Source: SPDF01 sp963812085 (GTDB lineage Bacteria > Gemmatimonadota > Gemmatimonadetes > Gemmatimonadales > GWC2-71-9). From it: DNA of 64,000 bases. Positions 1-8,936 of the stretch are shown piece by piece; within the stretch, counting starts at the first letter, position 1, and each line of letters begins with the position of its first letter. The translations under genes and the position numbers were made by a program. The DNA lies in NCBI GenBank assembly GCA_963812085.1, contig CAWETL010000004.1:558001-622000 (forward strand), read 5' to 3'. The notes below the pieces were generated by a model. It was given only the letters and a program-made list of their open reading frames with translations, searched no databases and was not told the DNA's origin.

Positions 1-2
1 AC

Positions 3-1088
3 TACAACTATTTTTCGTTCTACCGGGACAGCAAAAAGATTCTCCAATTTGGAACTTACCAAGAGAAAGCCAAACAATACGTTGCCTTAACTATGATTAG
101 GCAAGCAAACACCTTTTCTTTCTACTTCAATGGAGTGCTTCAGAACACCTACATTGAGGAAGACACCCAGCCGTCTGCCGTGACGGGTTTGGACCTGGTT
201 TCTCCCTGGCAAGGAGACGCAAAATATGACTATCTCCAGATTGGAGAAACAAACGCCGCATTTGCATCGTCAGAGCCTGTTATATCAACGGGCAGTTTTC
301 CCATGGTTCCTGTTCTTGTTGGGGGCGGAGTTATTGCCACCCTTGTAGGAGGCGTTCTAGTATATTATTATGTGATAGTTGGGGGAGGCGTTGGCGGAGG
401 AGGTGGCTCAGGGCCTGGAAGCGGCTCACCGGATAGTGGATCACCAGATACCGGATCACCCGCAGGTAAGCCCCCTGGCATTGTCACCGCCGGAACTGGT
501 CCAGGCGGACCGCCAACAGCTCCTTTTGCAACTCCAACTACAGCTCCTTTTACGACTCCAACTACAGCTCCTTTTACGACTCCAACTACAGCTCCAGGTA
601 CAGTACCAACAACAGCTCCCTATACTACACCAACAACAGCCCCAGGAACAACCCCAACCACGGCTCCCTTTACAGCACCAACAACAGCCCCCTTTACGAC
701 TCCAACCACAGCTCCCGGCACGACTCCAACCACAGCTCCCGGCACGTCACCCACGACTGCGCCCTATTCGGCGCCAACGTCAGCTCCAGGTACAGTACCA
801 ACAACAGCTCCCTATACTACACCAACAACAGCCCCAGGAACAGCTCCCACAACTGCCTCTCAAATAATTCCCACACCACCACCGACGCCATCCATCAACA
901 CTGCATCCAAAATCATAACCGAATACTTCAAAGGCGCCTGGAAAAACAGCATCGTCTCAAAAAGCACAATTATTAGTCAACTAACGAATTTGGGAATGAG
1001 CAATGCAGATGCTCAGAAGGTAATTGACAAGCTAGTAAAAGACGGAATAATCAAATTGACTAAACCCGGGTACTACACTGCAGTATAA
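3..1088 (+). CDS. Membrane-anchored LamG-like / Pro-Thr repeat / winged-helix protein, 5' end cut by window edge
   Basis: The frame is open to the window edge, so the gene starts upstream; the first in-window ATG is at 93. The visible N-terminal part (FSFYFNGVLQNTY, then YDYLQIG) resembles the end of a laminin-G/concanavalin-like jelly roll. A strongly hydrophobic segment (PVLVGGGVIATLVGGVLVYYYVIV) is one membrane helix, followed by a Gly-rich stretch and about 18 short repeats of the type TTAPFTTP. The last 60 residues form a helical, winged-helix-like domain (STIISQLTNLGMSNADAQKV, then KDGIIKLTKPGYY). The layout suggests an outside carbohydrate- or protein-binding domain, a helix, a flexible linker and an inside DNA-binding-like domain. 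Which side each end faces is inference. Confidence 0.75.
   Translation, partial: YNYFSFYRDSKKILQFGTYQEKAKQYVALTMIRQANTFSFYFNGVLQNTYIEEDTQPSAVTGLDLVSPWQGDAKYDYLQIGETNAAFASSEPVISTGSFPMVPVLVGGGVIATLVGGVLVYYYVIVGGGVGGGGGSGPGSGSPDSGSPDTGSPAGKPPGIVTAGTGPGGPPTAPFATPTTAPFTTPTTAPFTTPTTAPGTVPTTAPYTTPTTAPGTTPTTAPFTAPTTAPFTTPTTAPGTTPTTAPGTSPTTAPYSAPTSAPGTVPTTAPYTTPTTAPGTAPTTASQIIPTPPPTPSINTASKIITEYFKGAWKNSIVSKSTIISQLTNLGMSNADAQKVIDKLVKDGIIKLTKPGYYTAV
589..842 (+). repeat. Pro/Thr-coding tandem repeat with a perfect 62-bp duplicate
   Basis: The linker of the preceding protein is built from degenerate 12- to 24-base units coding TTAP/TTP. Inside it, positions 589-650 and 781-842 are identical over 62 bases at a distance of 192 bases (64 codons), which indicates recent in-frame duplication or gene conversion. 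Confidence 0.85.
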
Positions 1089-1460
1089 AGCCACACCAGA
1101 GTTAGGCTTGTATTATGTTTCTAGCGCGCGACAAAGCCAACACAAAATAGAACACGGAACTCAAAAATATTCATGCAAAAACAATCCAAAACACACCAAC
1201 CACCGAAAACTACGACGAATCGAGGTTCAAATTAACCCCTGATTCTTTCATTGAGCTCGAGAAGAAATCTGAACTGAAATCAACCAACAGCTTGATTAGA
1301 AGAAGGTTTTTGGAAGCCAGACGTTTCCACAGTTCCTGCTGGCTCTTTCCCCGAAAGAAACTAAAGCATTTTCATATTAATGCTGTAATAATGGTCTTCT
1401 TAGTCAGATAACAAAGGTTAATATTACTTTCATAAATAAAGTGGCTATGGAGAAGTCAAC
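1089..1460. other. Intergenic region with histone promoter
   Basis: No confident gene. An ATG-poor open frame runs on the plus strand from about 1200 to a TAA at 1409-1411 (it contains ESRFKLTPDSFIELEKKSEL) and may be a decayed remnant; I do not recognise it. A TATA-like element (TTCATAAATA, about 1429-1438) precedes the histone start by about 25 bases. Confidence 0.4.
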
Positions 1461-1700
1461 ATGGTCGCATCAGAAATAGCTGCATCTGCTACGCACAGAT
1501 TTTGCAAAAAAGCTGGCGCCGACAGAGTAAGTGAAGCAGCTGCAAAAGAGCTTGCAAAAGCACTTGAAGGTATTGGTGCAAAGATTGCTAAAGAAGCACT
1601 TGATTATGCTGTGCACGCCGGAAGAAAAACCATCAAAACGGAAGATATTAAGATCGCTACTAGAAAAGTCACAGGAAAATTGTTCTTCGACTACTACTAA
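1461..1700 (+). CDS. Archaeal histone-fold protein
   Basis: A 79-residue protein that is one histone fold with a short N-terminal extension. Segments such as ADRVSEAAAKELAKALE, AKEALDYAVHAGRKTIK and TEDIKIATRKV match the alpha1-L1-alpha2-L2-alpha3 pattern of HMf-type histones. The AGRKTIK segment corresponds to the conserved L2 loop and TEDIKIA to the start of the last helix. It dimerises and wraps DNA. The start at 1461 has a GGAG element at 1449-1452. The gene stands alone, with its own TATA-like element. A cysteine near the N-terminus (HRFCKK) is uncommon. Confidence 0.93.
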   Translation: MVASEIAASATHRFCKKAGADRVSEAAAKELAKALEGIGAKIAKEALDYAVHAGRKTIKTEDIKIATRKVTGKLFFDYY

Positions 1701-1806
1701 AAGAAGATTTCTTCAAAGTATTCTTTGGCGTTGGTCTAAGTCCTCTGGCCCAAATCAAAAAATGAAACCCTTGAAAAGATACTGGTAAACATAATCCAAT
1801 ATTGAG

Positions 1807-3123
1807 ATGAAGATTAAGCGCGCTATTCTTTTAACCAATTATGATTATTGTATTCCTGAGTGTGGCGGGCAGGTTCGTATGAGGAAAAAGGGTTTGGATG
1901 AGAAAGAAGGCTCTTACCAAAAAATGGTCGACATAGCCAACGCAGCCGACAAAGGAACAAGCACGCTATGTTCTATGGGATCCACAAAACAATTGCCGTT
2001 CTCTTTTGATGATCTTCACTTTGTACCCGCTCAAATCTTCAAGATGCCTCTCAACGAAAACGAAAAAGTAAACATGGAAGTCGTTATTGGACCCGAAGCG
2101 AAGAAGCCACTAGAAGTTTCTTCACCTATCATGTTTAGCGGAATGAGCTACGGATCCGTATCGAAAAATGTCAGGTTGATTCTGGCAAGAGTCGCATCAA
2201 ACTTGAAGATCGGACTAAACTCCGGCGAAGACATAGTCCTCCCAGAAGAGCTCAGCCTCGCATCAAAACAACTCATCGCCCAATATTCCACAGGAAGGCA
2301 CGGACCCACCGAAGAAATTCTGAGGAAATGCTCAGCAGTGGAAATTAGGTTAGGCCAAGGAGCCTATCCAGGATGGGCAAGTATGTTGCCTGCCGCAAAA
2401 ATGTTGCCTGAAGTAGCCAATTTGATGGGACTAAAAGAAGGCGAAGACGCCTACTCTCCCGCACGCCATCCCGACATAGAAAAAGGAGACGCACTCAGAG
2501 AAAAGATAAGTTGGCTAAGAGAGCTGACGGGTGGAAATCCAGTCGGGGTCAAGATAGGTTGCGGAAACGTGGAAAAAGACGTCGAAATTCTAGCCGAAAG
2601 TGGTGCGGATTTCATTTCACTTGACGGCTTTGGTGGCGGAACAGGCGCAACCGAACTTTTCGTCAGAGAAAACGTCGGAATACCCATTGTCGCTGCACTT
2701 CCAAGAGCAGACAAACACCTGAAAAAAATCGGAAAGAGAAACAAGTTGAGCCTAATCGCTGGAGGCGGACTGAGAACTGCACCGGACTTCGCAAAGTGTC
2801 TAGCTCTGGGAGCAGACGCCATCTACATCGCAACCTCGGCTCTAATAGCCATCAACTGTCAGCAGTACAGAATTTGCCACACAGGACTCTGCCCAACGGG
2901 AGTGACCACAAATGACCCAGCTTTGGCTCAAAGACTAAACGTCGATGAGGGCGTTCGCAGACTGGCAAACTTCATTAATGTTTCAAATCAAGAAGTTGCC
3001 AGTTTAATGAGAATCGTCGGGAAAGACGATGTCAAGAAGGTGGGGTTGGAAGATATAGTTGCAGTCAGGAAAGACCTCGCAGAAGCTACAGGAGTTCAGT
3101 GGATAAATGGAAAAAATGTTTAA
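1807..3123 (+). CDS. FMN-binding glutamate synthase-type protein (GltB synthase domain)
   Basis: A 438-residue protein equivalent to the FMN/[3Fe-4S] synthase domain of glutamate synthase, without the glutaminase domain. Seen directly: the substrate/FMN barrel segments (SSPIMFSGMSYGSVSKNVR; SLDGFGGGTGATELFV; IAGGGLRTAPDFAKCLALGA) and the cluster motif CQQYRICHTGLCPTGVTT, whose three cysteines fit the [3Fe-4S] site. Such stand-alone proteins occur in archaea, where the synthase is split into separate subunits. The reaction is probably reductive transfer of amide nitrogen to 2-oxoglutarate, or a related FMN oxidoreductase reaction. There is no glutaminase or GltD-like partner beside it, though a GltD-like domain occurs in the hydrogenase operon downstream. 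Confidence 0.85.
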   Translation: MKIKRAILLTNYDYCIPECGGQVRMRKKGLDEKEGSYQKMVDIANAADKGTSTLCSMGSTKQLPFSFDDLHFVPAQIFKMPLNENEKVNMEVVIGPEAKKPLEVSSPIMFSGMSYGSVSKNVRLILARVASNLKIGLNSGEDIVLPEELSLASKQLIAQYSTGRHGPTEEILRKCSAVEIRLGQGAYPGWASMLPAAKMLPEVANLMGLKEGEDAYSPARHPDIEKGDALREKISWLRELTGGNPVGVKIGCGNVEKDVEILAESGADFISLDGFGGGTGATELFVRENVGIPIVAALPRADKHLKKIGKRNKLSLIAGGGLRTAPDFAKCLALGADAIYIATSALIAINCQQYRICHTGLCPTGVTTNDPALAQRLNVDEGVRRLANFINVSNQEVASLMRIVGKDDVKKVGLEDIVAVRKDLAEATGVQWINGKNV

Positions 3124-3257
3124 TCTCGAAATTGCCCACAAGCGGTTCAGTTAGGGTTAATGGTAACGTCTGATAACCGACTCTAGTACCCACCCCCAGG
3201 CAGTAGAGAAAATGTTATAAGAACTCTCTGCAGATAAATCGAAACAAGGTAGTGCAT

Positions 3258-3743
3258 ATGGCTGTACCCACAGAATTTATAACTTCAATGTTGCTCTGGT
3301 TTGTTCGCGCTTTTGTGTCAAGCATAATCTGCGTGGCAATCGGGCTTCTCGCAATAAAAGCTATGACATACATAACAACAAAAATTTCTGAATTCCAAAC
3401 TATAAAAGGAAACCCAACTGCCACAGGTCTTTTCGTAGGCGGTTTTTTCATTTTCGCTGGACTTGTGGTGTTCGGGTCCATGGTTAACCCCTTCTTCTTG
3501 TCTCAATCCGTGATGATAAGCTCATTCTTTAATTTCCAGCGCCTCCTAGTAGTAGTGCTAAGCTTCTTCGTAAGCTTATTCTTCGGAGGGCTGTTCTATT
3601 TCGTATTTTCAAGACTTTCACCCTTTGGCATAGATTTGAACGATGTAAACCAATCCCCAATCGCAGTTGGAATTTACCTATTCTGCTACGAAGTATTTCT
3701 GGGGTTAATCGTACTCGGAAGCCTCATGATACCGCTAGGTTGA
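3258..3743 (+). CDS. Small integral membrane protein, DUF350-like
   Basis: About 161 residues with four or five predicted membrane helices. Two halves look like repeats of one unit: a helix, a polar segment ending in GNPTATGLFVGG or NQSPIAVGIYLF, and a second helix ending in VFGSM or VLGSL. This internal duplication with an Asn-x-x-x-Ala-x-Gly pattern resembles DUF350 (UPF0719) proteins, of unknown function. The ATG at 3258 is preferred over the GTG at 3252 because a GGT element lies 7 bases upstream. The next gene starts 13 bases after the stop, so the two are probably co-transcribed. The family call is from pattern only. Confidence 0.6.
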   Translation: MAVPTEFITSMLLWFVRAFVSSIICVAIGLLAIKAMTYITTKISEFQTIKGNPTATGLFVGGFFIFAGLVVFGSMVNPFFLSQSVMISSFFNFQRLLVVVLSFFVSLFFGGLFYFVFSRLSPFGIDLNDVNQSPIAVGIYLFCYEVFLGLIVLGSLMIPLG

Positions 3744-3756
3744 AAGAGGGAGAATC

Positions 3757-4863
3757 GTGTCCTGGTCACGAAAAATTGCTGCGGGAATTGTCCTACTGTT
3801 TGTTTTTTCTTCCGTTAGCTTAGCTCAAGGCATTCCAAGTGGCGGTGTTTATCCTCCAGAATTTACCTCAAAAACAAGCCTTGGTTACTTAGAATGGTAC
3901 GATAGTTGGGGATACACGAGGACCAACAGCGCAGGCAGCAGCGGTTTTCTCCCAAATGTTGCATATGAATCACTCGGAGACTACAAGGAACGGGCATACA
4001 GCATTGGCGAAACGTTCAAGACTACTGATCCGCAAAAAGTAGACAGAGCCGAAGCAATCCTCTCCTACGTTCAAAGATGGACTGATTACGGATACGACCA
4101 GGACAACGTCGTCATGGGTGGCACTGCCCAGCCAGAATGGGCTTGGAACGCAGATGAAATGGCTCACGCGTTTGACGAAACCACGGGCTCCGTAGCAACT
4201 GGAGATTGCGAGGACATGGCTTTCCTTTGTTCCACTCTCTATTTAGCAGCAGGCTTTGACGTGGTAATAGTTTCACCACCCGAACATGTCGCGCTAATGA
4301 TTTGGCTCCCCGAATATTCAAACGCTAACTACTATTGGGACGTAAATGACGGAAGGGGAGAGGGATGGATTTGGGTCGAACCCACCGGCGATAACAATCC
4401 TTTGGGATGGACACCCCCGGATTTTACCGACGGAGATTTTGAGGTTTTTTCGCTCGCATCTTCGAGCAGTTCCTCAACAATAACTGACGTGTACTATACT
4501 CCACAAGACCCGCAAGCAGAAGATGCTGTAACGGTAACGGTCTCAGTGTCTCAAATTAGCTCAATCAGCAGCGCTATTCTGCATTATTCAATTGATGGCA
4601 GCTCATATAGGACACTCGCAATGGCATATACCGGATCGTCCTACCAGGCAACAATACCTGGCCAAGCAGACGGCACCGCTGTATCATTTTATGCTTCAGT
4701 AACTGATACAGAAGGAAATGAATCACAATCCAACGAATACAACTACACAGTGGGCGGAGGGCAAATGGAGATACCAGGCTTTCCATTCGAATCAATCATT
4801 GCTGGCTTAGCCATCGGACTCATAGCTATATTCTATTTCAAGAAAAAAAGCCGCTCTAACTGA
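3757..4863 (+). CDS. Exported transglutaminase-like protein with C-terminal archaeosortase-type sorting signal
   Basis: 368 residues from a GTG start with a GAGGGAGA element just upstream. An N-terminal signal peptide (AAGIVLLFVFSSVSLAQG) is followed by a transglutaminase-like papain fold with a visible triad: Cys151 in GDCEDM, His177 in PPEHVAL and Glu208 in WIWVEPT, where Asp is more usual. An Ig/FN3-like beta domain spans about residues 245-335. The C-terminus has the tripartite layout of sorting tags: IPGFPFE, a hydrophobic helix and a basic tail (YFKKKSRSN). A PGF-type motif directly beside an archaeosortase gene implies that this protein is a substrate. It probably acts at the cell surface as a protease or cross-linker-like enzyme. 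Confidence 0.82.
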   Translation: MSWSRKIAAGIVLLFVFSSVSLAQGIPSGGVYPPEFTSKTSLGYLEWYDSWGYTRTNSAGSSGFLPNVAYESLGDYKERAYSIGETFKTTDPQKVDRAEAILSYVQRWTDYGYDQDNVVMGGTAQPEWAWNADEMAHAFDETTGSVATGDCEDMAFLCSTLYLAAGFDVVIVSPPEHVALMIWLPEYSNANYYWDVNDGRGEGWIWVEPTGDNNPLGWTPPDFTDGDFEVFSLASSSSSSTITDVYYTPQDPQAEDAVTVTVSVSQISSISSAILHYSIDGSSYRTLAMAYTGSSYQATIPGQADGTAVSFYASVTDTEGNESQSNEYNYTVGGGQMEIPGFPFESIIAGLAIGLIAIFYFKKKSRSN

Positions 4864-5422
4864 AACTGGACTTTTCCTTCCCTCTACGCAGCCCACCGGA
4901 AGTAATGCTGAGGAAGAAATCCGCGAACTCTGGCAATAAGCGATCGGCTACAGAAACGAGCACAACGACCCCAATGATTCCCAACAACAGACTAAGCGGA
5001 TAATGAGCCAAAGTCCACGGTAGTATTTCAAAGTAGACAAGACTAAACTCGAGAGCTATTCGCAGAACGTTCGCAGCATACAGAATTGCGGAAACAACAG
5101 CTATTGCGAGGATTTTCTTTCTCCACGAAGCTTTTGGAAGGGGCAAGAGCAATCCGAAGAAGATAGCCATAACTTGCACTCCAGTGCAGTCCTTCACTAT
5201 TTTGATATTATTTAGAAATACGCTTTCGCCAACAACTTTCGTCTGGACATCCACCCCGAGGGAATTGAGCAAAAACCCAGTGTGATCAGCGGTTGCTTTT
5301 TCAAGAAAGAAATAATTAGGCAGATAGTATATTGTCAAGATAATGACGGCTGCAAGGATGACGTAAAGAAATATCTTTCGAAGAGGGCTATTCTTGGTTT
5401 CAACCATTTTGCTGCTGGGCAT
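4856..5422 (-). CDS. Archaeosortase / exosortase-family transpeptidase
   Basis: 188 residues, multi-pass membrane protein. The exosortase-family catalytic residues are visible: Cys79 (KDCTGVQ), Arg121 (ANVLRIALE) and His140 (TLAHYPLS), each in or next to a hydrophobic segment. The family cleaves C-terminal tripartite tags and attaches the protein to a membrane or glycolipid anchor. The ATG at 5422 is chosen because AGGAG lies 4 bases upstream; a longer frame to 5554 has no membrane or family features. The gene is convergent with the transglutaminase-like gene, whose C-terminus carries a PGF-type tag, and the two 3' ends overlap by 8 bases. Confidence 0.85.
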   Translation of the reverse strand: MPSSKMVETKNSPLRKIFLYVILAAVIILTIYYLPNYFFLEKATADHTGFLLNSLGVDVQTKVVGESVFLNNIKIVKDCTGVQVMAIFFGLLLPLPKASWRKKILAIAVVSAILYAANVLRIALEFSLVYFEILPWTLAHYPLSLLLGIIGVVVLVSVADRLLPEFADFFLSITSGGLRRGKEKSSFS

Positions 5423-5565
5423 CTTGCTCCTATTTATTGGGGCTTCCTTATATCTGTTGAATCTAATTGCAGTCGCACAGATATGTGTCTTAATAGGGCT
5501 TTTTCTTTTTGTGATAGGCGTAATCTTAGAGAAGAAGAAATCGGGACCACACAACTAGGAGGCAA

Positions 5566-6207
5566 ATGCTAATAGGAAACAGTTCTTGTCAAGGAAACGA
5601 CGATGCAAAGGATGGTCAATTGGCGAAGTTGAACCTTCAAGCGGAACAATTGGAAAAGATAAGACGCCTCACAAAAGTTGGAAAAGACCACAATTACCGG
5701 TTTTTAGGGTACTCCTTGGACCTGGAAACAAGCGAAATTCACGACGTGCTCGAGGAAGGCTCTTCAATGAGCCAATGTGGTTTCCAAGCCATTGCCGGTC
5801 TGGTGGTTCATTATTCTTTAGCTATCGAAACTCCAAGAAGAGGCAAATTGGTGAAGTTTAAAGACTTGCCTGGAGGATATGCTTATGAAAACGCGTTTAT
5901 TCAAAGAGCAGTTGACCCGATTGCACAGGTTTTTGGCAATGCACCGTTAGAGCTTGCTGAAGCTGCGAAGTTGTTTGGAGGAAAACGCTTAGATTATGGA
6001 ACTTTATCTGTGGAGATTCCAGCTTTAGAGGGAATCCCAATAGTGTACATCTTGTGGGCTGCAGAGGAGTTTTCGGCATCAGCTAATGTCCTCTTTGACG
6101 AGTCAGCAAGTTGTTTTTTGGATACTGAAGCTTTGGCAGTCTTAGGTGAACTAACAACCCATCGCCTATTGAAAGCGTATTCAATTCTAAAAGAAAAAAA
6201 CCGCTAG
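5566..6207 (+). CDS. DUF3786 domain protein
   Basis: 213 residues. The segments FKDLPGGYAYENAF, FGGKRLDYG and SANVLFDESASCFLDTEALA match the DUF3786 pattern found in anaerobic bacteria and archaea, often beside corrinoid or redox genes. Its biochemical role is not established. A perfect AGGAGG at 5557-5562 fixes the ATG at 5566. The first about 45 residues are charged and helical and precede the domain. The gene is divergent from the archaeosortase and stands alone. Confidence 0.8.
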   Translation: MLIGNSSCQGNDDAKDGQLAKLNLQAEQLEKIRRLTKVGKDHNYRFLGYSLDLETSEIHDVLEEGSSMSQCGFQAIAGLVVHYSLAIETPRRGKLVKFKDLPGGYAYENAFIQRAVDPIAQVFGNAPLELAEAAKLFGGKRLDYGTLSVEIPALEGIPIVYILWAAEEFSASANVLFDESASCFLDTEALAVLGELTTHRLLKAYSILKEKNR

Positions 6208-6408
6208 AATTCTCCTTAAATAACAACTTTTGTTGTTCGAATATTTTTCTTAACATACATCGTTACCAAACGAAATTGAGCAAATCCAAATTTGTATATA
6301 TTAGAAAAAGAAAAAAAGATTGGGTGGTTTTGGGAAACTAGAATCCAAATCCAGCCAACACTTAAACTTAGATAATTAAATAAGGTTTCAGACAACATAC
6401 TTGGCTTC

Positions 6409-7323
6409 ATGAGTAAACGTGTCGATTTTCGCAAGCTGACCGAAGAGAACTGCAAAATTGCCATTGTTTCAACAAGTCATCTCCCTGAATTGGAGCAGGA
6501 ACTTAAGAAACAATACACGGCAGGGAATCTTGATGAGCAATTCAGCCAAGAATACTTGTCAAGATTCAAATTTGCTCCCCCACAAGAGTTGCCGGACAGC
6601 CAATCTCTTATAGTTGTTGCAATGCCAAGATCACCAACTCGGGCAACTTTCATTTGGAATGGAAAGCGACAATCTTTCATACTGCCTCCGACCTACACGG
6701 CGTATGACGAGAAAAGGCTCTACATTGAACGTCTTGTGGCTGAAGCTGTAGGTAACGAAGGCTACCGAATAGCCACTCCTATATTGCCTTTAAAACTTCT
6801 TGCTGTACATAGCGGAATAGTTGAGTACGGGCGAAACAACATTACTTACGCTTCTGGCATGGGGAGTTTCATACGGCTTACGGCTGTTTACTCAGACATG
6901 CCCTGCGAAACAGACAATTGGCGAAAGGTGCAGATGATGAAAAGCTGCCAAAACTGCAAAATCTGCCAGAAAGCTTGCCCGACAGGAGCAATTCCCACAA
7001 ACCGTTTCTTGCTTAGGGCGGAAAAATGCGTTACTTTTCACAACGAGAAAAAAGGAAACATACCTTTTCCTGCTTGGATTAATCCCAAGTGGCACAACTG
7101 CATTGTAGGATGCATTATATGTCAGAAGGCATGCCCAGAAAACGAGCCCTTTTTGCAGATGGTCGGAGAGACAGCTGATTTTGACGAAGAGGAGACAAAG
7201 CTTATCCTTAGGGGCGTACCCAGAGAAGAATTGCCTGAATCTACAGTGAAGAAACTGCAGACTCTAAGTCTCACCGACTATTTTGACGAATTGCCACGCA
7301 ATCTTTCAGTACTCATAAAATAG
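6409..7323 (+). CDS. QueG-like double [4Fe-4S] cluster protein (epoxyqueuosine reductase-like)
   Basis: 304 residues. Residues about 125-150 (LPLKLLAVHSGIVEYGRNN) match the QueG-family core, followed by two ferredoxin-type clusters: C180-x2-C183-x2-C186-x3-C190-P and C231-x3-C235-x2-C238-x3-C242-P, plus Cys207 between them. QueG reduces epoxyqueuosine in tRNA using cobalamin. Many archaeal and anaerobe proteins of this shape are QueG-like with unknown substrates, and archaea usually make archaeosine rather than queuosine. I therefore call only a corrinoid/Fe-S reductase-like protein. The gene stands alone. Confidence 0.75.
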   Translation: MSKRVDFRKLTEENCKIAIVSTSHLPELEQELKKQYTAGNLDEQFSQEYLSRFKFAPPQELPDSQSLIVVAMPRSPTRATFIWNGKRQSFILPPTYTAYDEKRLYIERLVAEAVGNEGYRIATPILPLKLLAVHSGIVEYGRNNITYASGMGSFIRLTAVYSDMPCETDNWRKVQMMKSCQNCKICQKACPTGAIPTNRFLLRAEKCVTFHNEKKGNIPFPAWINPKWHNCIVGCIICQKACPENEPFLQMVGETADFDEEETKLILRGVPREELPESTVKKLQTLSLTDYFDELPRNLSVLIK

Positions 7324-7354
7324 AATTGAGCCCAAGTCGTGTACTCGATTCCGA

Positions 7355-8581
7355 CTATATTCTACGTCGTTTAAGAATCAGTATGGAAACAGTGACAACC
7401 GTTATTGTCAATATCACTAATGCCATGATTAAACCCAAATTGTTAATTTTCACTGTTGTGCTAGCTCGATTTCCTATAGCTACAATTCCTTCGGGTGCTG
7501 CAAATAGAACCGTATCTTCAGCAACAGCAGGCAAAGCTCGACTGCTAATTGTCGAATAAGTCCAAAGCAGAGTACCATTATCCGCATTAAGACAAAACAG
7601 TTTATCTAAATCAGGAACTATCACTTTCGTGTCCGCAACCGAGGGAACGCTTGTCAGCCAACTAAACTCTTCTCCAAATTTCCAGATGAAACCCCCATCT
7701 TTTTTGTTTAAGCAATAAATGTAACCACTATCGCACAAAAAGACCTTGCCATACGCGACAGCCACATCTGACGTATCTTGCTCTGCATCAAACCTCCAAA
7801 TCAAAGAACCATTCAACTCATCAACTGCCTGAAGAGACGACCCAATACTCAAAAAAACCTTGCCATCATCCACCGTAGGAGTATGGTATGTCCAATGTAT
7901 GCCGACCGGTTTCTCTCCATATTCCCACAACAAGGTTCCATCGGTTGCATTAAGAGCAGAATCCATCGTGAAGACTCGCCCATCAGCTATAGCCAAATGA
8001 GCGACTTCGGCAAGATGCGTCTCGTATTTCCATAAGAAATCCGCGTTTGTGGCGTTTATGCAGAATAGCCATCCGTCACGATTGTTGAAAAACACTCGTC
8101 CATCCTCGACTCTCGGCGTATCAAGTGGTTCGCCATAACCATAAATGGAGTATTTCCAGATGATGTTACCAGTGTCACCTTCGATGGCCCAGATTTCCCC
8201 GCCAAGTGTTCCGACATAAACTACGCCAGAAAGGACCGTTGGAATAGAAAATGAACCGAGGCTCTTTGTCCAAAGGATAGTTCCATCTTTCTGGTTAAGA
8301 ACTGTAAAATTAACAAATTTTCCTCCAGTGCAGTAAACTTTGCCATCGGCAACGATTGGAGTGGGACATGTAACTCCGTAACTTATCCAAGCTGTTTGAT
8401 TCGTAGGAGGTACTTTACTCTGGCTAAAGCCAGTGTTTTGATTGTCATGTCGAGGAGAAGACCAAGAAGTGTCCAAACTCGAAGCTCCACACTGAACTAT
8501 CGCAATAATACCTATAAAAAGGACTTCAAAGAGTATCGCGCCCCTTCTTCTCACAGGGATCACTCTGCACTTTATTGTCAT
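7355..8581 (-). CDS. PQQ-type beta-propeller protein with membrane anchors
   Basis: About 408 residues from the ATG at 8581; a longer frame to 8620 lacks a ribosome site. An N-terminal hydrophobic segment (FEVLFIGIIAIVQCGASS) is a signal or anchor. The body consists of about seven repeats containing DGKVYCTGG, NGSLIWRF or DGTLLWTY, the PQQ/BamB-like blade pattern in which Gly-x-x-x-Trp closes each blade. A C-terminal helix (IMALVILTITVVTVSILIL) followed by KRRRI anchors it. It is probably a surface-exposed propeller for binding or scaffolding. No quinoprotein catalytic partner lies nearby. Confidence 0.82.
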   Translation of the reverse strand: MTIKCRVIPVRRRGAILFEVLFIGIIAIVQCGASSLDTSWSSPRHDNQNTGFSQSKVPPTNQTAWISYGVTCPTPIVADGKVYCTGGKFVNFTVLNQKDGTILWTKSLGSFSIPTVLSGVVYVGTLGGEIWAIEGDTGNIIWKYSIYGYGEPLDTPRVEDGRVFFNNRDGWLFCINATNADFLWKYETHLAEVAHLAIADGRVFTMDSALNATDGTLLWEYGEKPVGIHWTYHTPTVDDGKVFLSIGSSLQAVDELNGSLIWRFDAEQDTSDVAVAYGKVFLCDSGYIYCLNKKDGGFIWKFGEEFSWLTSVPSVADTKVIVPDLDKLFCLNADNGTLLWTYSTISSRALPAVAEDTVLFAAPEGIVAIGNRASTTVKINNLGLIMALVILTITVVTVSILILKRRRI

Positions 8582-8753
8582 TTTTGAACTTATTAAGTAG
8601 CGCGGGCTATGGAAAAACATAAGTGAAGAAACACGGAAATTGGTCTCTTGTAATTGAACGGCTCATTGTGAATTGTGTGCTCACAAATCAAAGATTGCCC
8701 GACTACATCAGCGAATACGCAAACGTCGGAATTGGTGGCGAGGTCACAACATC
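8582..8753. other. Spacer with a short plus-strand open frame
   Basis: A short plus-strand frame runs from GTG 8623 to TAG 8755-8757 (44 residues, with LPDYISEYANVGIGGEV). It reads like protein but has no recognisable family and may be a remnant. Confidence 0.2.
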
Positions 8754-8936
8754 TTAGGAATTGCCTGACTGGATGATTGCAGTTCGCAATACTTTGGCTG
8801 TTTTGATGAGGGCTTCTGCTTGTTTTTCTGTCAGATTCGAATCTTTGTGTTTCCTGAGTCCTTGGATGTATTTCTCTAACGCTTTGGTTGCTTGGTGGCC
8901 ACATAACACATTTCTATCGCATATATTAACTGTCAA
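8754..8936 (-). CDS. Small hypothetical helical protein
   Basis: 60 residues (KALEKYIQGLRKHKDSNLT, then EKQAEALIKTAKVLRTAII), charged and mostly helical. The ATG at 8936 has a GGGGAT element about 7 bases upstream. No family recognised. It could also be a fragment of a DNA-binding or recombinase domain; there is no supporting motif. Confidence 0.35.
   Translation of the reverse strand: MTVNICDRNVLCGHQATKALEKYIQGLRKHKDSNLTEKQAEALIKTAKVLRTAIIQSGNS

Noticed and set aside
379..867. Long plus-strand frame rich in Gln/Leu/Pro
   Set aside because: It is the shifted reading of the Pro/Thr repeat; low complexity, no start signal.
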